Origin: Oscillatoriales cyanobacterium RM2_1_1
Lineage (GTDB): Bacteria > Cyanobacteriota > Cyanobacteriia > Cyanobacteriales > Microcoleaceae
Length of the DNA stretch: 48,075 bases
NCBI GenBank assembly: GCA_012033335.1
Contig: JAAURB010000033.1
Span: 1-48,075, forward strand
Direction of reading: 5' to 3'
Below the pieces are notes generated by a model, which was given only the letters and a program-made list of their open reading frames with translations, was not told the origin of the DNA and searched no databases. Shown in pieces: positions 20,196-29,876 of this stretch. Within the stretch, counting starts at the first letter, position 1, and each line of letters begins with the position of its first letter. The translations under genes and the position numbers were made by a program.

Positions 20196-20237
20196 GGTTG
20201 ATGGCTTAAGTTTGATGGCTTAAGACTGATGGTTTGA
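20196..20237. repeat. 14-bp tandem array 2 (three units)
   Basis: Units are GGTTGATGGCTTAA, GTTTGATGGCTTAA and GACTGATGGTTTGA. The period is the same as in the neighbouring arrays but the unit sequence is different. Confidence 0.7.
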
Positions 20238-20309
20238 GACCTGGAGTCAGGGAGTTGAATTAAGGGGTGATTAACATTTGGGCTATGGAAATTTGGGCTA
20301 GAAGCCGTC

Positions 20310-20358
20310 ATTTCAAGATTGTTATTTCAAGATTGTTATTTCAAGATTGTTATTTCAA
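20310..20358. repeat. 14-bp tandem array 3 (three and a half perfect units)
   Basis: ATTTCAAGATTGTT is repeated three times without a mismatch, then half a unit (ATTTCAA). The perfection implies recent expansion. Confidence 0.9.
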
Positions 20359-20569
20359 AATAGTCGCAGTTAATCCAGGATGGTTTATAAAAGTTTGCGG
20401 TTCAGGTTTTTATCCTAGAAACAAAGAGGCTGGTATCGATTTGCAGTTCAACCGGAGCAAACCATATTTTGGAGATGTGTCTTAAGCTTTCTTTCAACAC
20501 TTCTGGTCTTGGAGATATATCTTGAAGACGTATCTTGGAGCTATGGCTAACTCTATTAATCAACTGATC

Positions 20570-23412
20570 TTAATATTCTACCTCCTCCGCAGGTTTGATT
20601 TTTCGGGGGAATACTGCTCGAAAGCTTGAGCCTTGACCCAATTCACTTTCTACTGTAATATGTCCCCCAATCATTTCGATTAGAGATTTGGCGATCGCCA
20701 ATCCCAATCCCGTACCTAAATATTGGCGGGTTAGGGTTTGATCAACCTGACGAAATGCTTCAAAAATAGTTTCTAAATATTCGTGATCAATCCCTATTCC
20801 AGTATCTTTTACCACAATTGCAATCCAATCTGCATCTTCCCCAGTGACTTTGACTACAACTTCCCCCTGGATTGTAAATTTAATCGCGTTGGAGACGAGA
20901 TTCACCAGAACCCTCCGAAGATAGCTTTTGTCACTGAAGATCTCAGGATCTTGTAACCCTTGAGTTTCGACTCGCAAGCTCAACTTTTTTTTGTCGGCTA
21001 AAGACCGCAATTCTTCAACGGTCAAAACAACAAATTTATTTAGATTGAAGCATTCCAACTTCAATTCGATACGCCCTGCCTCTAGCTTAGAAAAATCCAG
21101 AATCTCAGTCAACATTTCTAGTAAATTCTGACTATTATTGAAAATGCGATTGAGCATATTCCGCTGATGATCAGTCAACTTTCCATATTGCTGAGTTTGA
21201 AGCATTTGAGTAAACCCCAAAATGGCATTCATCGGGGTTCGCAGTTCATGGGACATGGTGGCTAAAAACCGAGATTTTAGCTGGGACGTTTCCTGAAGCT
21301 GTAAATTTTGCAACTCCAGTTGTTGTCGTTGTCTAGCCAGCTCATCTGCCCTCGACCTCAAGATCGCTTCAGCCTGCTTTTGATCGGTGACATCGTTGAT
21401 CGCCCCAAAGCTACCCAGAATTTCATTGTTCTCAACGTTGAGCTGGGCGTGCATTTCCAGCCAACGAAATCCACCTTGCTGAGTCGGGCAACGAAATTCA
21501 TAAGTCCAGGAATCTCGTTTGCGGTCAATCAAATCTTGAAACAAATGCATCAAACATTGCTGATCCCGCTCGGCATAGACATAGTTCAGGAATAAGTTAT
21601 TGAGACTGTCTTGCAACGGGAATCCCGTAATCTCTGTCCAGGCTGGACTCAGGAATATCCAACGTCCCGTTTTATCGGTTTGAAAAATCACTTCTTGAAT
21701 GCTGTTGATCACCGCCCGGTAGATCCGATTGGCGGTTCTGAGCCGATTTTTGCGCTCAGCTAGGGCCTGTTCCAGCTCCTGATTCAACGTCACCACCGTC
21801 ATCTCAGCCTGTTTGCGCTCGGTAATATCCCGGGACACTGAAACCACTACCGGGGTATCCTCATCGGAGGCATCGATCAGCTTGTTGGTTGTTTCCAGCC
21901 AGATATAGGTGCCATCCTGGCGCTGGATTCGATAGCTCTGAACGTATTCCTGGGGCAAGTGGGAAATTGTGGAGCGGGTTCTTTCCAGGGCAGCCAAATC
22001 TTCAGGGTGCATGAACTCCAGCAAAGACCGACCCATCAGGGCTTCTGGCTCATATCCCAATAGTTTGCGGGAGACCGGAGACACGTAGAGATAGACCCCG
22101 TCTGAGGTCTGGGTCGCAATCAGATCAGAAGAGTTCTCCGCTACCACCTGATAACGCTCCAGGCTTTCTTGAAGCTGGGCGGCTACCTGTTTTTGATGGT
22201 TAATATTCTGGGTGGTGCCAACGATGCGATAGATCCGGGACTGACTATCAAACAACGGATTGAGACTGGTCAACCACCAGATTCCCTCTCCACTGGGGGC
22301 GACATACTCTTCATAGGTGATCGTCTGTCGAGCGGCAAGGCAATCCTGATAGTGCGATCGCACGATGGCAGCAGCCTCCGGAAGTAGACACTCCTCGGGG
22401 GTCTTTTGAAATGCCTCCCCTGAGCTGACCCCTGACAATTTCTCTAGGGTGGGATTGAAGCCCAGATAGCGAAACTCCCGATCCTCCCCGACATCAATCA
22501 CAAACATCCCCAGTTCAGATCCCTCGTAGATACTCCGCAACAGGGCTTCGCTTTCTCGCAATTGGGCCTCAATCTGCTTGCGCTCCGTAATATCCCGCAT
22601 GGCAACAACGGCTCCCAATTTCTCTCCACTAGGGGTGAGAATCGGTTCACCGCTGGTCAGAACTGTCCGAGGAGACTGGTCTGGCGGAACAATTTTGATC
22701 TCCATGTCTCGGACAGACTCGCCCTGCCAGGCTCGAAATAGGGGAACTTCGGATTGAGCTAAAGGGGTGACTCCATCAGGGTGATACAAACTGTAGTATT
22801 CACTCCAGCGTTCTGCAGAAATCGATTCTTGAGGCAGACCATGGAGTTTATGGGTGGCTTGATTGAACAGGGTCAGCACTCTGTCCTGGTCACAGGCAAC
22901 TACGGCATCGGACAAGCTATCGAGCAGTGCCTGAAGAAACTGGCGCTTCTGCTGCAATTCGGCCTGAATCTGTTGGCGCTCCTGAATTTCCTCGGAGAGT
23001 TTACGGTTGGCAGCTTCCATTTGCCGGGGAGAGGGCAGGGCAATAATCTGTGGAAATAGACGTATCAGGCGATCGCCGTTCCCAGAGAAACCACAGCGGT
23101 GACCGCTCGAACATAGCCGGAAATCCAGTAATTGGGATGCCAGAGTGTCCAGACATCCAACAAATGACCTGTTCCACAACAAACAATAAAGGCTGCAAAT
23201 AACAGGGCAATAGAATTGAAGGGAACATCACCCCGTCGCCCCAAAATTCGCAGCATGACAATAGGTATAGAGAAATAGGAAAAAGCAATAATGCCATCAC
23301 TAATCACATGTAATCCTACTAACCCCGGCTTCCACAGATAACACATCCCGTGGGGCATAAAAGATGCCGCAAGCAGCTCAGCACTAGTTGATAATGCAGC
23401 TAACTGTCCCAT
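20570..23412 (-). CDS. Ethylene-receptor-type multi-PAS histidine kinase, frameshifted in this sequence
   Basis: The first frame (23412-23068) encodes a three-helix ethylene-binding domain. Asp39, Cys79 and His83 (ISD...CCGTGH) match the D25, C65, H69 spacing of plant ETR1, where Cys and His bind Cu(I). It stops at a TGA directly after GCGATCGCC. The next frame continues LIRLFPQIIALPSPRQMEAAN, then four PAS/PAC domains (with ITERK/DITERKQ junctions), HisKA MSHELRTPMNAILGF and HATPase ([23 protein letters not shown]). Adding one C after 23068 joins them into about 947 aa. Family knowledge: this module binds ethylene in cyanobacteria (Synechocystis Slr1212/UirS). Here the kinase has no bilin GAF domain of its own; the divergent gene at 23927 does. 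Confidence 0.88.
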
Positions 23413-23676
23413 GCTTGATAATTTTCTATAGTTGATTCCAAAATATTGAACTCCAAATATTCAATTCCGAACCCTGCCCGGGGAACTATCCTAAAAAAAA
23501 GCAGATACTGTTAATCCTGTACAACTATAACTGATGTATCAGAAATAGCTTTTCTGTCTAAAGGTAGAATTGTTGGCAGCATCAGTAGTTATAGAGGTAT
23601 AGTCAAATCAATCAGCCTCTGAGCTTTACATTTTACGATTTCATGTATCAATCAGCACATTTACCAATTCCCATTG

Positions 23677-23706
23677 GCAGTTTAAAGAATTGCAGTTTAA
23701 AGAATT
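23677..23706. repeat. 15-bp perfect tandem duplication
   Basis: GCAGTTTAAAGAATT occurs twice back to back in the divergent control region. Confidence 0.85.
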
Positions 23707-23763
23707 AATTTACAGCCTGTCCTAGACTAGGCATGGCCAGCCCTGACTATTAGAGACTTTATC

Positions 23764-23830
23764 CACCTCAAATCTGCACCTCACGTGATTAGGGATCGCT
23801 ATAGATTCAATCAACATAGATTCAATCAAC
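23764..23830. repeat. Dispersed repeat copy 2 followed by a 15-bp duplication
   Basis: CCACCTCAAATCTG and ACCTCACGTGATTAG match the tract at 17431-17475. It continues into ATCGCTATA and then ATAGATTCAATCAAC repeated twice exactly (23801-23830). The GC-rich hairpin seen before copy 1 is absent here. Confidence 0.65.
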
Positions 23831-23926
23831 TATTCCTGCAATAAAATATCTAACTTTAGATTCCTCAGCAACATCCAGAAGTTTGATCAGCAACTAAACT
23901 TAGAGTAGCTGACCTCTTTTATCCCT

Positions 23927-25954
23927 ATGCAATATCTGGATGTCAACCAGCTCAGTTTACTAAACCGAATGACTAGCCGGATCCGGCAGTCCCTGGAATT
24001 GCCTGAAATTCTGGATACTACCGTTGCTGAAGTCAGGGCGTTCTTGAAAACGGATCGAGTCAAAATCTACAAGTTTGATGGGGCCGGCAATGGTCAGGTC
24101 ATAGCTGAATCCATCCGGCAGGATTGTCTGCCTTCCCTCAAAGGACTCAATTTTCCAGCCAGTGATATTCCGCCTCAAGCCCGGGAATTGTTTCTCAAGG
24201 CTCGGGTGCGCTCCATTGTCGATGTGCATCAGCAGGAAATTTATCTGAGTGAACCGGAGCGGCTACCGTCCACCGCTACCGGGGAACTGACCCTCACAGA
24301 AGTCCAACAGCAACCCCTGGAGACCCTGTTGCAACGACCCGTTGATCCCTGTCATGTGGAATATTTGACTCTAATGGGGGTGCAATCTTCCCTGGTGATT
24401 CCGATCCTGGCCCAAAATCAGCTCTGGGGGCTGTTGATCTCCCACAACATTCAGCCCCAAACCTTCTGCGAAAATCAGTTAGAGGTCGTACAGATGATTG
24501 CAGCCCAGGTGGAAATTGCGATCGCCCAATCCCATCTATTGCGACAGGCTCGGGAAAAAGCCCGACAAGAAGCCATCGTCAATCAAGTCTCAACCCTGCT
24601 TCACACTCCCTTGGACACTCAGCAGCGATTAGAGATTGTCCTGCAACAGATCGTCAACGCCTTTCAAGCCTCCAGCGGCATCCTCTGTCTGAATGACGGC
24701 AGAGCTTTAGCCCCAAATTGTTATGTTCAAGGTTATATTCAAGGGCCGTTGCAAATCTGGCAAGATTATAGCTGGCCACAACTCTTGAGTATGGCTAATC
24801 TCCAGATGTCTCGGGTTGCAGTTGACAACTTAGAACTCAATTCTCAAACTCGACAGCTAGCCTCACTGTTGGCTGAAACTTCAATTCGGGGAGTGTTGTC
24901 TGTGCCCATCCAATACAGTCAAGAGCATTTGGGCAATTTGACCATTTTTCGGGATGCCATTGAGGCTGAGCGACTCTGGGCCGGGTATCAGGCCCCCGAC
25001 CCTCGGCAGGCCCGACCTCGACAATCCTTTGAAGAGTGGCGAGAAATTATTCGCGGCCAGTCCCTCCCCTGGACAAAAGCAGATTGTGATCTCTTAGAAT
25101 CCCTGGGAAATCAGGTGGCTTTGGCGGCAATGCAGGAGCGATTGTATCGTCAGGAGCAAAAGCAACGGATTCTGGTGGAAATGCGAAACAGTGAACTTCA
25201 TCAGGCCCGCCAGATTGCAGAAGAAGCAAATCGGTTAAAGTCAGATTTTCTCTCGTCTACCAGCCATGAACTTCGCACTCCCCTCGCCTCCACTCTAAAC
25301 TACCTGAAGCTACTCAAAGAGCAATTCTATGACAATGAAATCGAGTTGCAAGAATATATTGAAGCGGCCCATTCCGCCGCAGAAAGCCTGACATTTTTGA
25401 TCAATGATATTCTTGATATTGCCAAAATCGAAGCTGGACAAATGTCAGTGGACTGGCAGAAAGTCTCCCTAAAACTTTTATTGAAACAAGAATATTCCCT
25501 TTTCAAAGTCGAAAGCCTCAAACGAGATATCAACTTGAAAATTGATTGCCCAATCAATACGATTGTAGCCGATGAAAATAAACTCAGACAGGTACTCACG
25601 AACCTCCTGTCCAATGCGTTTAAATTTACTGAAGCGGGGGAAGTCAGCCTGACAGTCAGCCCCCAAATCGATACAGATCCAGTTATGATTCTATTTGAGG
25701 TGAGGGATACGGGAATCGGTATTGATCTAGCAAAACACCCGCAGCTCTTTGAAGCCTTTGTTCAAGAAGATGGCTCGATCCGACGGCGTTATGGCGGAAC
25801 CGGTTTGGGATTGGCGATTTGTAAAAAACTGGTTGAACTCATGGGAGGTCAAATCTGGCTTGAGAGTTTGGGAAAGGGAAAAGGTACGACTGTAAAGTTC
25901 ACGATACCCAATCTAGATACCCCCAATTTAGACACCCAACTTAAAGGAGGATAA
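23927..25954 (+). CDS. Phytochrome-type GAF / GAF sensor histidine kinase
   Basis: A 675-aa soluble kinase. GAF1 (about 15-205) has FPASDIPPQARELF near residue 75 and the bilin-attachment-type dipeptide in DPCHVEYLTLMGV, with Cys at residue 142. This is the pattern of phytochrome/cyanobacteriochrome GAF domains in cyanobacteria. No PAS or PHY domain flanks it. GAF2 (about 220-420) lacks the Cys-His motif. A coiled-coil leads to HisKA (TSHELRTPLASTLNYL, His near 446) and HATPase ([23 protein letters not shown]). The TAA overlaps an AAAGGAGG that serves the receiver gene 5 bp downstream, so the two are translationally linked. Whether a chromophore is bound is inference. Confidence 0.9.
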   Translation: MQYLDVNQLSLLNRMTSRIRQSLELPEILDTTVAEVRAFLKTDRVKIYKFDGAGNGQVIAESIRQDCLPSLKGLNFPASDIPPQARELFLKARVRSIVDVHQQEIYLSEPERLPSTATGELTLTEVQQQPLETLLQRPVDPCHVEYLTLMGVQSSLVIPILAQNQLWGLLISHNIQPQTFCENQLEVVQMIAAQVEIAIAQSHLLRQAREKARQEAIVNQVSTLLHTPLDTQQRLEIVLQQIVNAFQASSGILCLNDGRALAPNCYVQGYIQGPLQIWQDYSWPQLLSMANLQMSRVAVDNLELNSQTRQLASLLAETSIRGVLSVPIQYSQEHLGNLTIFRDAIEAERLWAGYQAPDPRQARPRQSFEEWREIIRGQSLPWTKADCDLLESLGNQVALAAMQERLYRQEQKQRILVEMRNSELHQARQIAEEANRLKSDFLSSTSHELRTPLASTLNYLKLLKEQFYDNEIELQEYIEAAHSAAESLTFLINDILDIAKIEAGQMSVDWQKVSLKLLLKQEYSLFKVESLKRDINLKIDCPINTIVADENKLRQVLTNLLSNAFKFTEAGEVSLTVSPQIDTDPVMILFEVRDTGIGIDLAKHPQLFEAFVQEDGSIRRRYGGTGLGLAICKKLVELMGGQIWLESLGKGKGTTVKFTIPNLDTPNLDTQLKGG

Positions 25955-25959
25955 ACTTC

Positions 25960-26382
25960 TTGAACATTCTATTGGTTGAGGATGATGTGTTACTGGCTCG
26001 GGGAATGGCCAAACTAATTGAACGGATGAGTGGCCATCGGGTTCAGGTGTCCACTGACCCCGAGCAAATTTTTCGAGATTGCTATGGGGGCAAAATCGAT
26101 TTGATTCTGATGGATATCAACTTACCGGGAGCCCGGTGGCAGGGAGAAAATGTCAGCGGTGCTGATCTCAGCCGAGCCCTAAAAGCCGATCCTCAAACTC
26201 ATCGTACTCCAATCATTTTACTCACGGCCTATGCCATGAATTCAGAGCGGGAATCTTTACTGAAGATATCTGAAGCTGACGAATTTCAGATGAAACCCAT
26301 CGCCGATTATGATAAGTTAATCCTATTAATTAATCACCTGATCAATCAACCTCAATCAACCTCAGTAAACCTGGGGAGTTAG
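25960..26382 (+). CDS. CheY-like single-domain response regulator
   Basis: A 140-aa stand-alone receiver. The acidic pair is EDD (residues 7-9), phospho-acceptor Asp52 lies in LILMDINLPG, the switch Thr in LLTAYA, and Lys in FQMKPI. It starts with TTG at 25960: AAAGGAGG lies at 25943-25950 with a 9-nt spacer, and the reading frame begins with the expected NILLVEDD. The gene overlaps the kinase's ribosome-site region and is almost certainly its phosphotransfer partner. There is no output domain. An extra loop (ARWQGENVSGAD) after the Asp is longer than in plain CheY. Confidence 0.9.
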   Translation: MNILLVEDDVLLARGMAKLIERMSGHRVQVSTDPEQIFRDCYGGKIDLILMDINLPGARWQGENVSGADLSRALKADPQTHRTPIILLTAYAMNSERESLLKISEADEFQMKPIADYDKLILLINHLINQPQSTSVNLGS

Positions 26383-26438
26383 TCATTCATGCCAATCATG
26401 ACTCCTTTCAGAACGCCTCAATCCCCTATTCTGATGAC

Positions 26439-26482
26439 ATTCTCATGAATGGAATTCTCATGAATATAGAATTCCCATGAAT
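26439..26482. repeat. Three direct repeats ATTC(T/C)CATGAAT upstream of the NarL-type gene
   Basis: Copies lie at 26439-26450, 26454-26465 and 26471-26482 (spacings 15 and 17 bp). Each is itself partly palindromic (ATTC....GAAT). They sit 84-127 bp before the start codon, a sensible place for an operator. Confidence 0.6.
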
Positions 26483-26565
26483 AGAGTATCTGTCTTTGGG
26501 GAGAGTGACTTTTGAGGGAGCTCCCGAATAATATCAAAGTTACTTTACTCTTTAGACGTTTACCC

Positions 26566-27276
26566 ATGGATAAAATTCGTGTTGTTTTAGTTGAAGATCA
26601 TAATCTTACCCGGATTGGACTATGCACGGCGCTAAAGCAGTCTGACAGTATTGAAATTGTGGGAGATGCTGCAAATGGCCATCAGGGTTTGTATATCTTG
26701 CAACAGAGCAAACCTGATGTGGCAATTATTGACATTGGGCTGCCTGACATGGATGGGGTAGAGTTGACTCAAAAATACAAGCAAACCCAAATAGAAGCGG
26801 GAGCCAATCCCCCTAAAGTAATGATGCTGACCATGCATGACGATGAAACCGCTGTGTTGTCGGCTTTTGCGGCGGGGGCAGACTCCTACAGCCTCAAAGA
26901 CATCAGTATGGACAACCTGATTCAAGCCATCCACCTGACCCATTCTGGGGATTCCTGGATTGACCCGGCGATCGCCCGCATTGTTCTCCAGCAGGCCCGT
27001 AGACCAGACGAAGGGGCAGGCAAACCCCCAACTACAGCGATTGAAGCTCTCGATCCAAAGTACCAGCACATTCTAGAAACCGATCCCCTGACAGAACGGG
27101 AGTTGGAGGTTCTAGAATTGATCGTAGGAGGGTGTAGCAATGCCGATATTGCCGCCAAGCTCTACATTACGGTCGGAACCGTCAAAACCCATGTTCGCAG
27201 TATTTTGAATAAGCTTTGTGTCGATGATCGGACTCAGGCTGCGGTTCGGGCCCTGCGTTCCGGGTTGGTGGGGTAA
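26566..27276 (+). CDS. NarL/FixJ-type response regulator transcription factor
   Basis: A 236-aa regulator. The receiver has VEDH at the N-terminus, phospho-Asp56 in IIDIGLPDMDG, LTMHD and the Lys in YSLKDIS. After a linker, the LuxR-type helix-turn-helix starts DPLTERELEVLELI and contains NADIAAKLYITVGTVKTHVRSILNKL. I start at ATG 26566 (MDKIRVVLVEDH); a TTG at 26512 would add 18 residues without family support. It follows the receiver gene by 183 bp, with three direct repeats in between that may be its binding sites. The kinase that phosphorylates it is not proven by sequence, but position suggests the GAF kinase. Confidence 0.93.
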   Translation: MDKIRVVLVEDHNLTRIGLCTALKQSDSIEIVGDAANGHQGLYILQQSKPDVAIIDIGLPDMDGVELTQKYKQTQIEAGANPPKVMMLTMHDDETAVLSAFAAGADSYSLKDISMDNLIQAIHLTHSGDSWIDPAIARIVLQQARRPDEGAGKPPTTAIEALDPKYQHILETDPLTERELEVLELIVGGCSNADIAAKLYITVGTVKTHVRSILNKLCVDDRTQAAVRALRSGLVG

Positions 27277-27447
27277 TCCGTTGCAATTCAATCTCACCGG
27301 AGCTATTTCATCAAATTTTTTTATGAAAAGATTGCAGATCAAGTACTAATTTCGCAATCATCCTCAGAGGTTCTAACTTAGGAATGAGGGGAACATAATC
27401 ATATTTTGTTTTAATTAAAAGGAGGTATATTAGAAAGTTTAAAGTTC

Positions 27448-28014
27448 ATGAATGGTAAATCCAAGGCATATCTTGAGCCCCTCGAGAAAGATCTTGTCGT
27501 TAATCAAATTGCCAAAAAAGCGGTTTGGACTCCTGATGGAAATGCGTTCATTGCGCCCGGACAGGTGGTCACTTCTGCCCATGCCGTTATTGCCCAGGAA
27601 GTTGGAATATTAAGTCAATTGATTGAGGCGGTTAAAGAAGACAATACCCCTCAAAACTATTCATCAACGTCTATTTCCTCAAACCTGAATGATGCTAAGA
27701 GAGTGATATCGCCCCATTCTACCTGGGCTCAGCAAAATTCTCAACAGTCTCAACCTAAACCTCAATCCATCTGGGAACAGGTGATTCAGCGAGCAAGTCA
27801 TGTTTATAATTGCGATCCAATTGATTGGGAATATCAACAGGTTCAGAATATTCTGGGCTACCCCGTCGTTCAGACTATTCGCGATCAGCAGGGAAATGTG
27901 ATTCTAAATGTTGGTGATTTAGTCACCTATCGAGCCGTTGATCAGGCTAGAAGGGCAGACGTTTTAGATGTCTTAATCAATTCTGTGTACATCTCCCTAA
28001 CCCCGGAAGGGTAA
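27448..28014 (+). CDS. Hypothetical protein with two similar barrel-like segments
   Basis: A 188-aa soluble protein of unknown function. Residues about 22-62 and 130-178 look alike: each has a short strand region, a G-x-x-(I/F) and VT/TS turn (APGQVVTSAHAV versus NVGDLVTYRAV), then a helix ending in I..V. This suggests an internal duplication. The two halves are joined by a Q/S/N-rich linker (about 65-110). AAAAGGAGG lies 22 nt before the ATG, too far for a standard ribosome site; no standard start codon sits at the better distance. No conserved catalytic residues were recognised, and I do not assign a family. Confidence 0.7.
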   Translation: MNGKSKAYLEPLEKDLVVNQIAKKAVWTPDGNAFIAPGQVVTSAHAVIAQEVGILSQLIEAVKEDNTPQNYSSTSISSNLNDAKRVISPHSTWAQQNSQQSQPKPQSIWEQVIQRASHVYNCDPIDWEYQQVQNILGYPVVQTIRDQQGNVILNVGDLVTYRAVDQARRADVLDVLINSVYISLTPEG

Positions 28015-28136
28015 GGTTTTTCAGCAAGGTTTATAGAAAATCTAGGGGAGACTTAGAGGAGATTTAGAGAGCCTGATTTGGATCTGCTTTTGACACTTAG
28101 TCTATGAACAGGGTCTATGAACAGGACATAAAAGCA

Positions 28137-29707
28137 TTAAGCCCCCAGGGTATAAAGAAAGCCATCTCGACAACAGACAATAATTTTGCCATCCCAAACT
28201 ACTGGGGTGGATTCAAAAGTAGTCCCCGGCTTAAAATGTCCGGCTTTTTCTACCTTTAATTGATAAAATTTTCCCTGGGCATTTGGAATCGCCTTGGGAT
28301 GATCAGAATGAGCTGACTCCCAGAATAAATTAAACAGATACAGACCGTTGTATCCTGCCGTTACCAGTTTATAGCCATCGGTAAAAATTGGAGTGGAAAT
28401 AGAAGCCCCCAGTTTTTGCTGATATAAAATTACCGGGGTTTCATAACTACGTTTTAATAATGGCCCTTTGACTTTTTCTCCAGTGGTGATATCCTGGGCC
28501 CCAATATAAAGATGGCCATCGATGGCATTTGTCGCAAAAATTGCCGGGTAGCCCTCAGGATTGTACTCATCATTTAAGGAGACTGAACCGATAATTCCCC
28601 CTTTCCAGCTACTAACATTGGCATCTCCCGTGGGGACAAACCATTCCACGCTTTGGTCTGGCGGTTGATTGGGATTGAGTTTGATTACCCCGCCTTTACC
28701 CGGAATAAACTCTTTTTCAATCGTCCCAAATAATCTCCCCGACCGGGAAACAACTATCGTTCCATCCAGATCCGAACCGGTATAAAAATCCCAAACAATT
28801 TTTTGCTCCTTCAGATCAATACCGTAGATATGCCCCGAACCTGAGGCTAAAATAGGCGATCGCCCCAGCGAGCCGGAGACGCTTCACTTACCAGATTACC
28901 GCCGTGTCTTTTCTGATCATTAGGACTATAGAGCTTGACCTCCCCCAGAATTTCAGGTTGCATCATCCCCGATTTTAAACTTGCTTTTTGGGTGGATCGA
29001 TTGAGGAAATAACCAATTCCATTTTCGCCAGCATTAAAAATCCTGCCATCCTCTAAATCTAGAGCCGTACTATCATTATCCTGACTGTAGGATGCCATCT
29101 TCCGAATATTCAGCTTCCAAAGTTCCTCTCCAGTTCTAAAGGAAATCGCCCGAAAACTAGGGGCAATGCCATTTTTGGGCCGTCCGGTGCGACTGCCCTG
29201 AAGGATGACGATTTGATTGGCTGGGCTAGCGGTTTCATCCAGATAAATACTGGAGGAACCCTTGATCACATCCCCAAAATTGTAGCGCCAGATCTCTTGA
29301 TTGGTTTCAAAATCAATCTTTCGTAAATGGTAGTCATAGGCCCCAATAACCAGGTAAATCCGGCCCTGATCTCGGGTAATGGTTGGTTGTCCAGTCCATC
29401 CCGCCCCACTCCAAACCTTACGAATCTTGCCCACATAAGTCACCCCGGTTCCTAAGGGAAATTTTTGCAAAATATTCACGCCCTGGGGAATTCCCTGACC
29501 ATAATATCGCCGTTGCGGATTACCTAAATAGGTCGGGATCAACAGTTCCGTACCGGCACTGATTGAACGGAGTAGAGCCTGGAATTGATCGGGCAAGGTT
29601 GTGTCTGGAACGTTGAAATTGAATGCTTTGAAGACTACCGAAGGCAATAGTAAGCCGCTGAAAAACTGGAGAGAAAACTGCTGAAACTGTCGTCTTGAAA
29701 GGGTCAT
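28137..29707 (-). CDS. Tat-exported PQQ-like beta-propeller protein, frameshifted in this sequence
   Basis: The N-terminus MTLSRRQFQQF plus a hydrophobic stretch is a twin-arginine signal peptide. Repeated blades of the W-G/F-D type follow (EIWRYNFGD, ELWKLNI, IVWDFYTG, YLFNLFW), as in PQQ-enzyme-like or BamB-like propellers. The frame 29707-28847 stops just after GGCGATCGCC. One added C after 28855 gives GDRPILASGSGHIYGIDLK, and the frame then stays open to 28137 (about 523 aa). I checked 28650-28860 by hand: no stop in the restored frame. It is likely periplasmic; whether it binds a cofactor is unknown. A dispersed repeat copy sits upstream. Confidence 0.75.
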
Positions 29708-29760
29708 ATTGGATACTAAAAACTGGATATCACTGGATATTAAATGTTTTGATACCGTTC

Positions 29761-29832
29761 ATTAGAAGATTGATGTGAGGGTGAAGCAGAGCAGTGCCCC
29801 TTTCCTGGGGCGAAGCCCCAGATTCCCTTCTA
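29761..29832. repeat. Dispersed two-hairpin repeat, copy B (diverged)
   Basis: It begins ATTAGAAGATTGATG, then GTGAAGC..GCAGTGCCCC, then the hairpin TGGGGCGAAGCCCCA. The 3' tail is diverged from copies A and C. It lies between the flippase and the propeller gene. Confidence 0.75.
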
Positions 29833-29876
29833 TGATTACGTTACTGATTACTGAATCACAATAGAACAAATCCCCT

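Larger units (their letters stand above)
20100..20569. other. Repeat-filled intergenic stretch between the two minus-strand kinases
   Basis: Most of this 470-bp stretch is made of short imperfect tandem arrays (listed separately at 20105, 20196 and 20310). TTGGAGAT-type motifs recur at 20469, 20509 and 20534. No credible gene is seen; a 72-codon frame across it reads straight through the arrays and has no family features. Confidence 0.6.
23413..23926. other. Divergent control region between the two sensor kinases
   Basis: This 514-bp stretch contains no gene. It carries two short tandem duplications (23677, 23801) and copy 2 of a dispersed repeat (23764). Promoters for both kinases must lie here, but no hexamer pair stands out enough to call. 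Confidence 0.45.

Noticed and set aside
20105-20358. CRISPR array
   Set aside because: Units are 14 bp, directly abutting with no unique spacers, and no cas genes are nearby.
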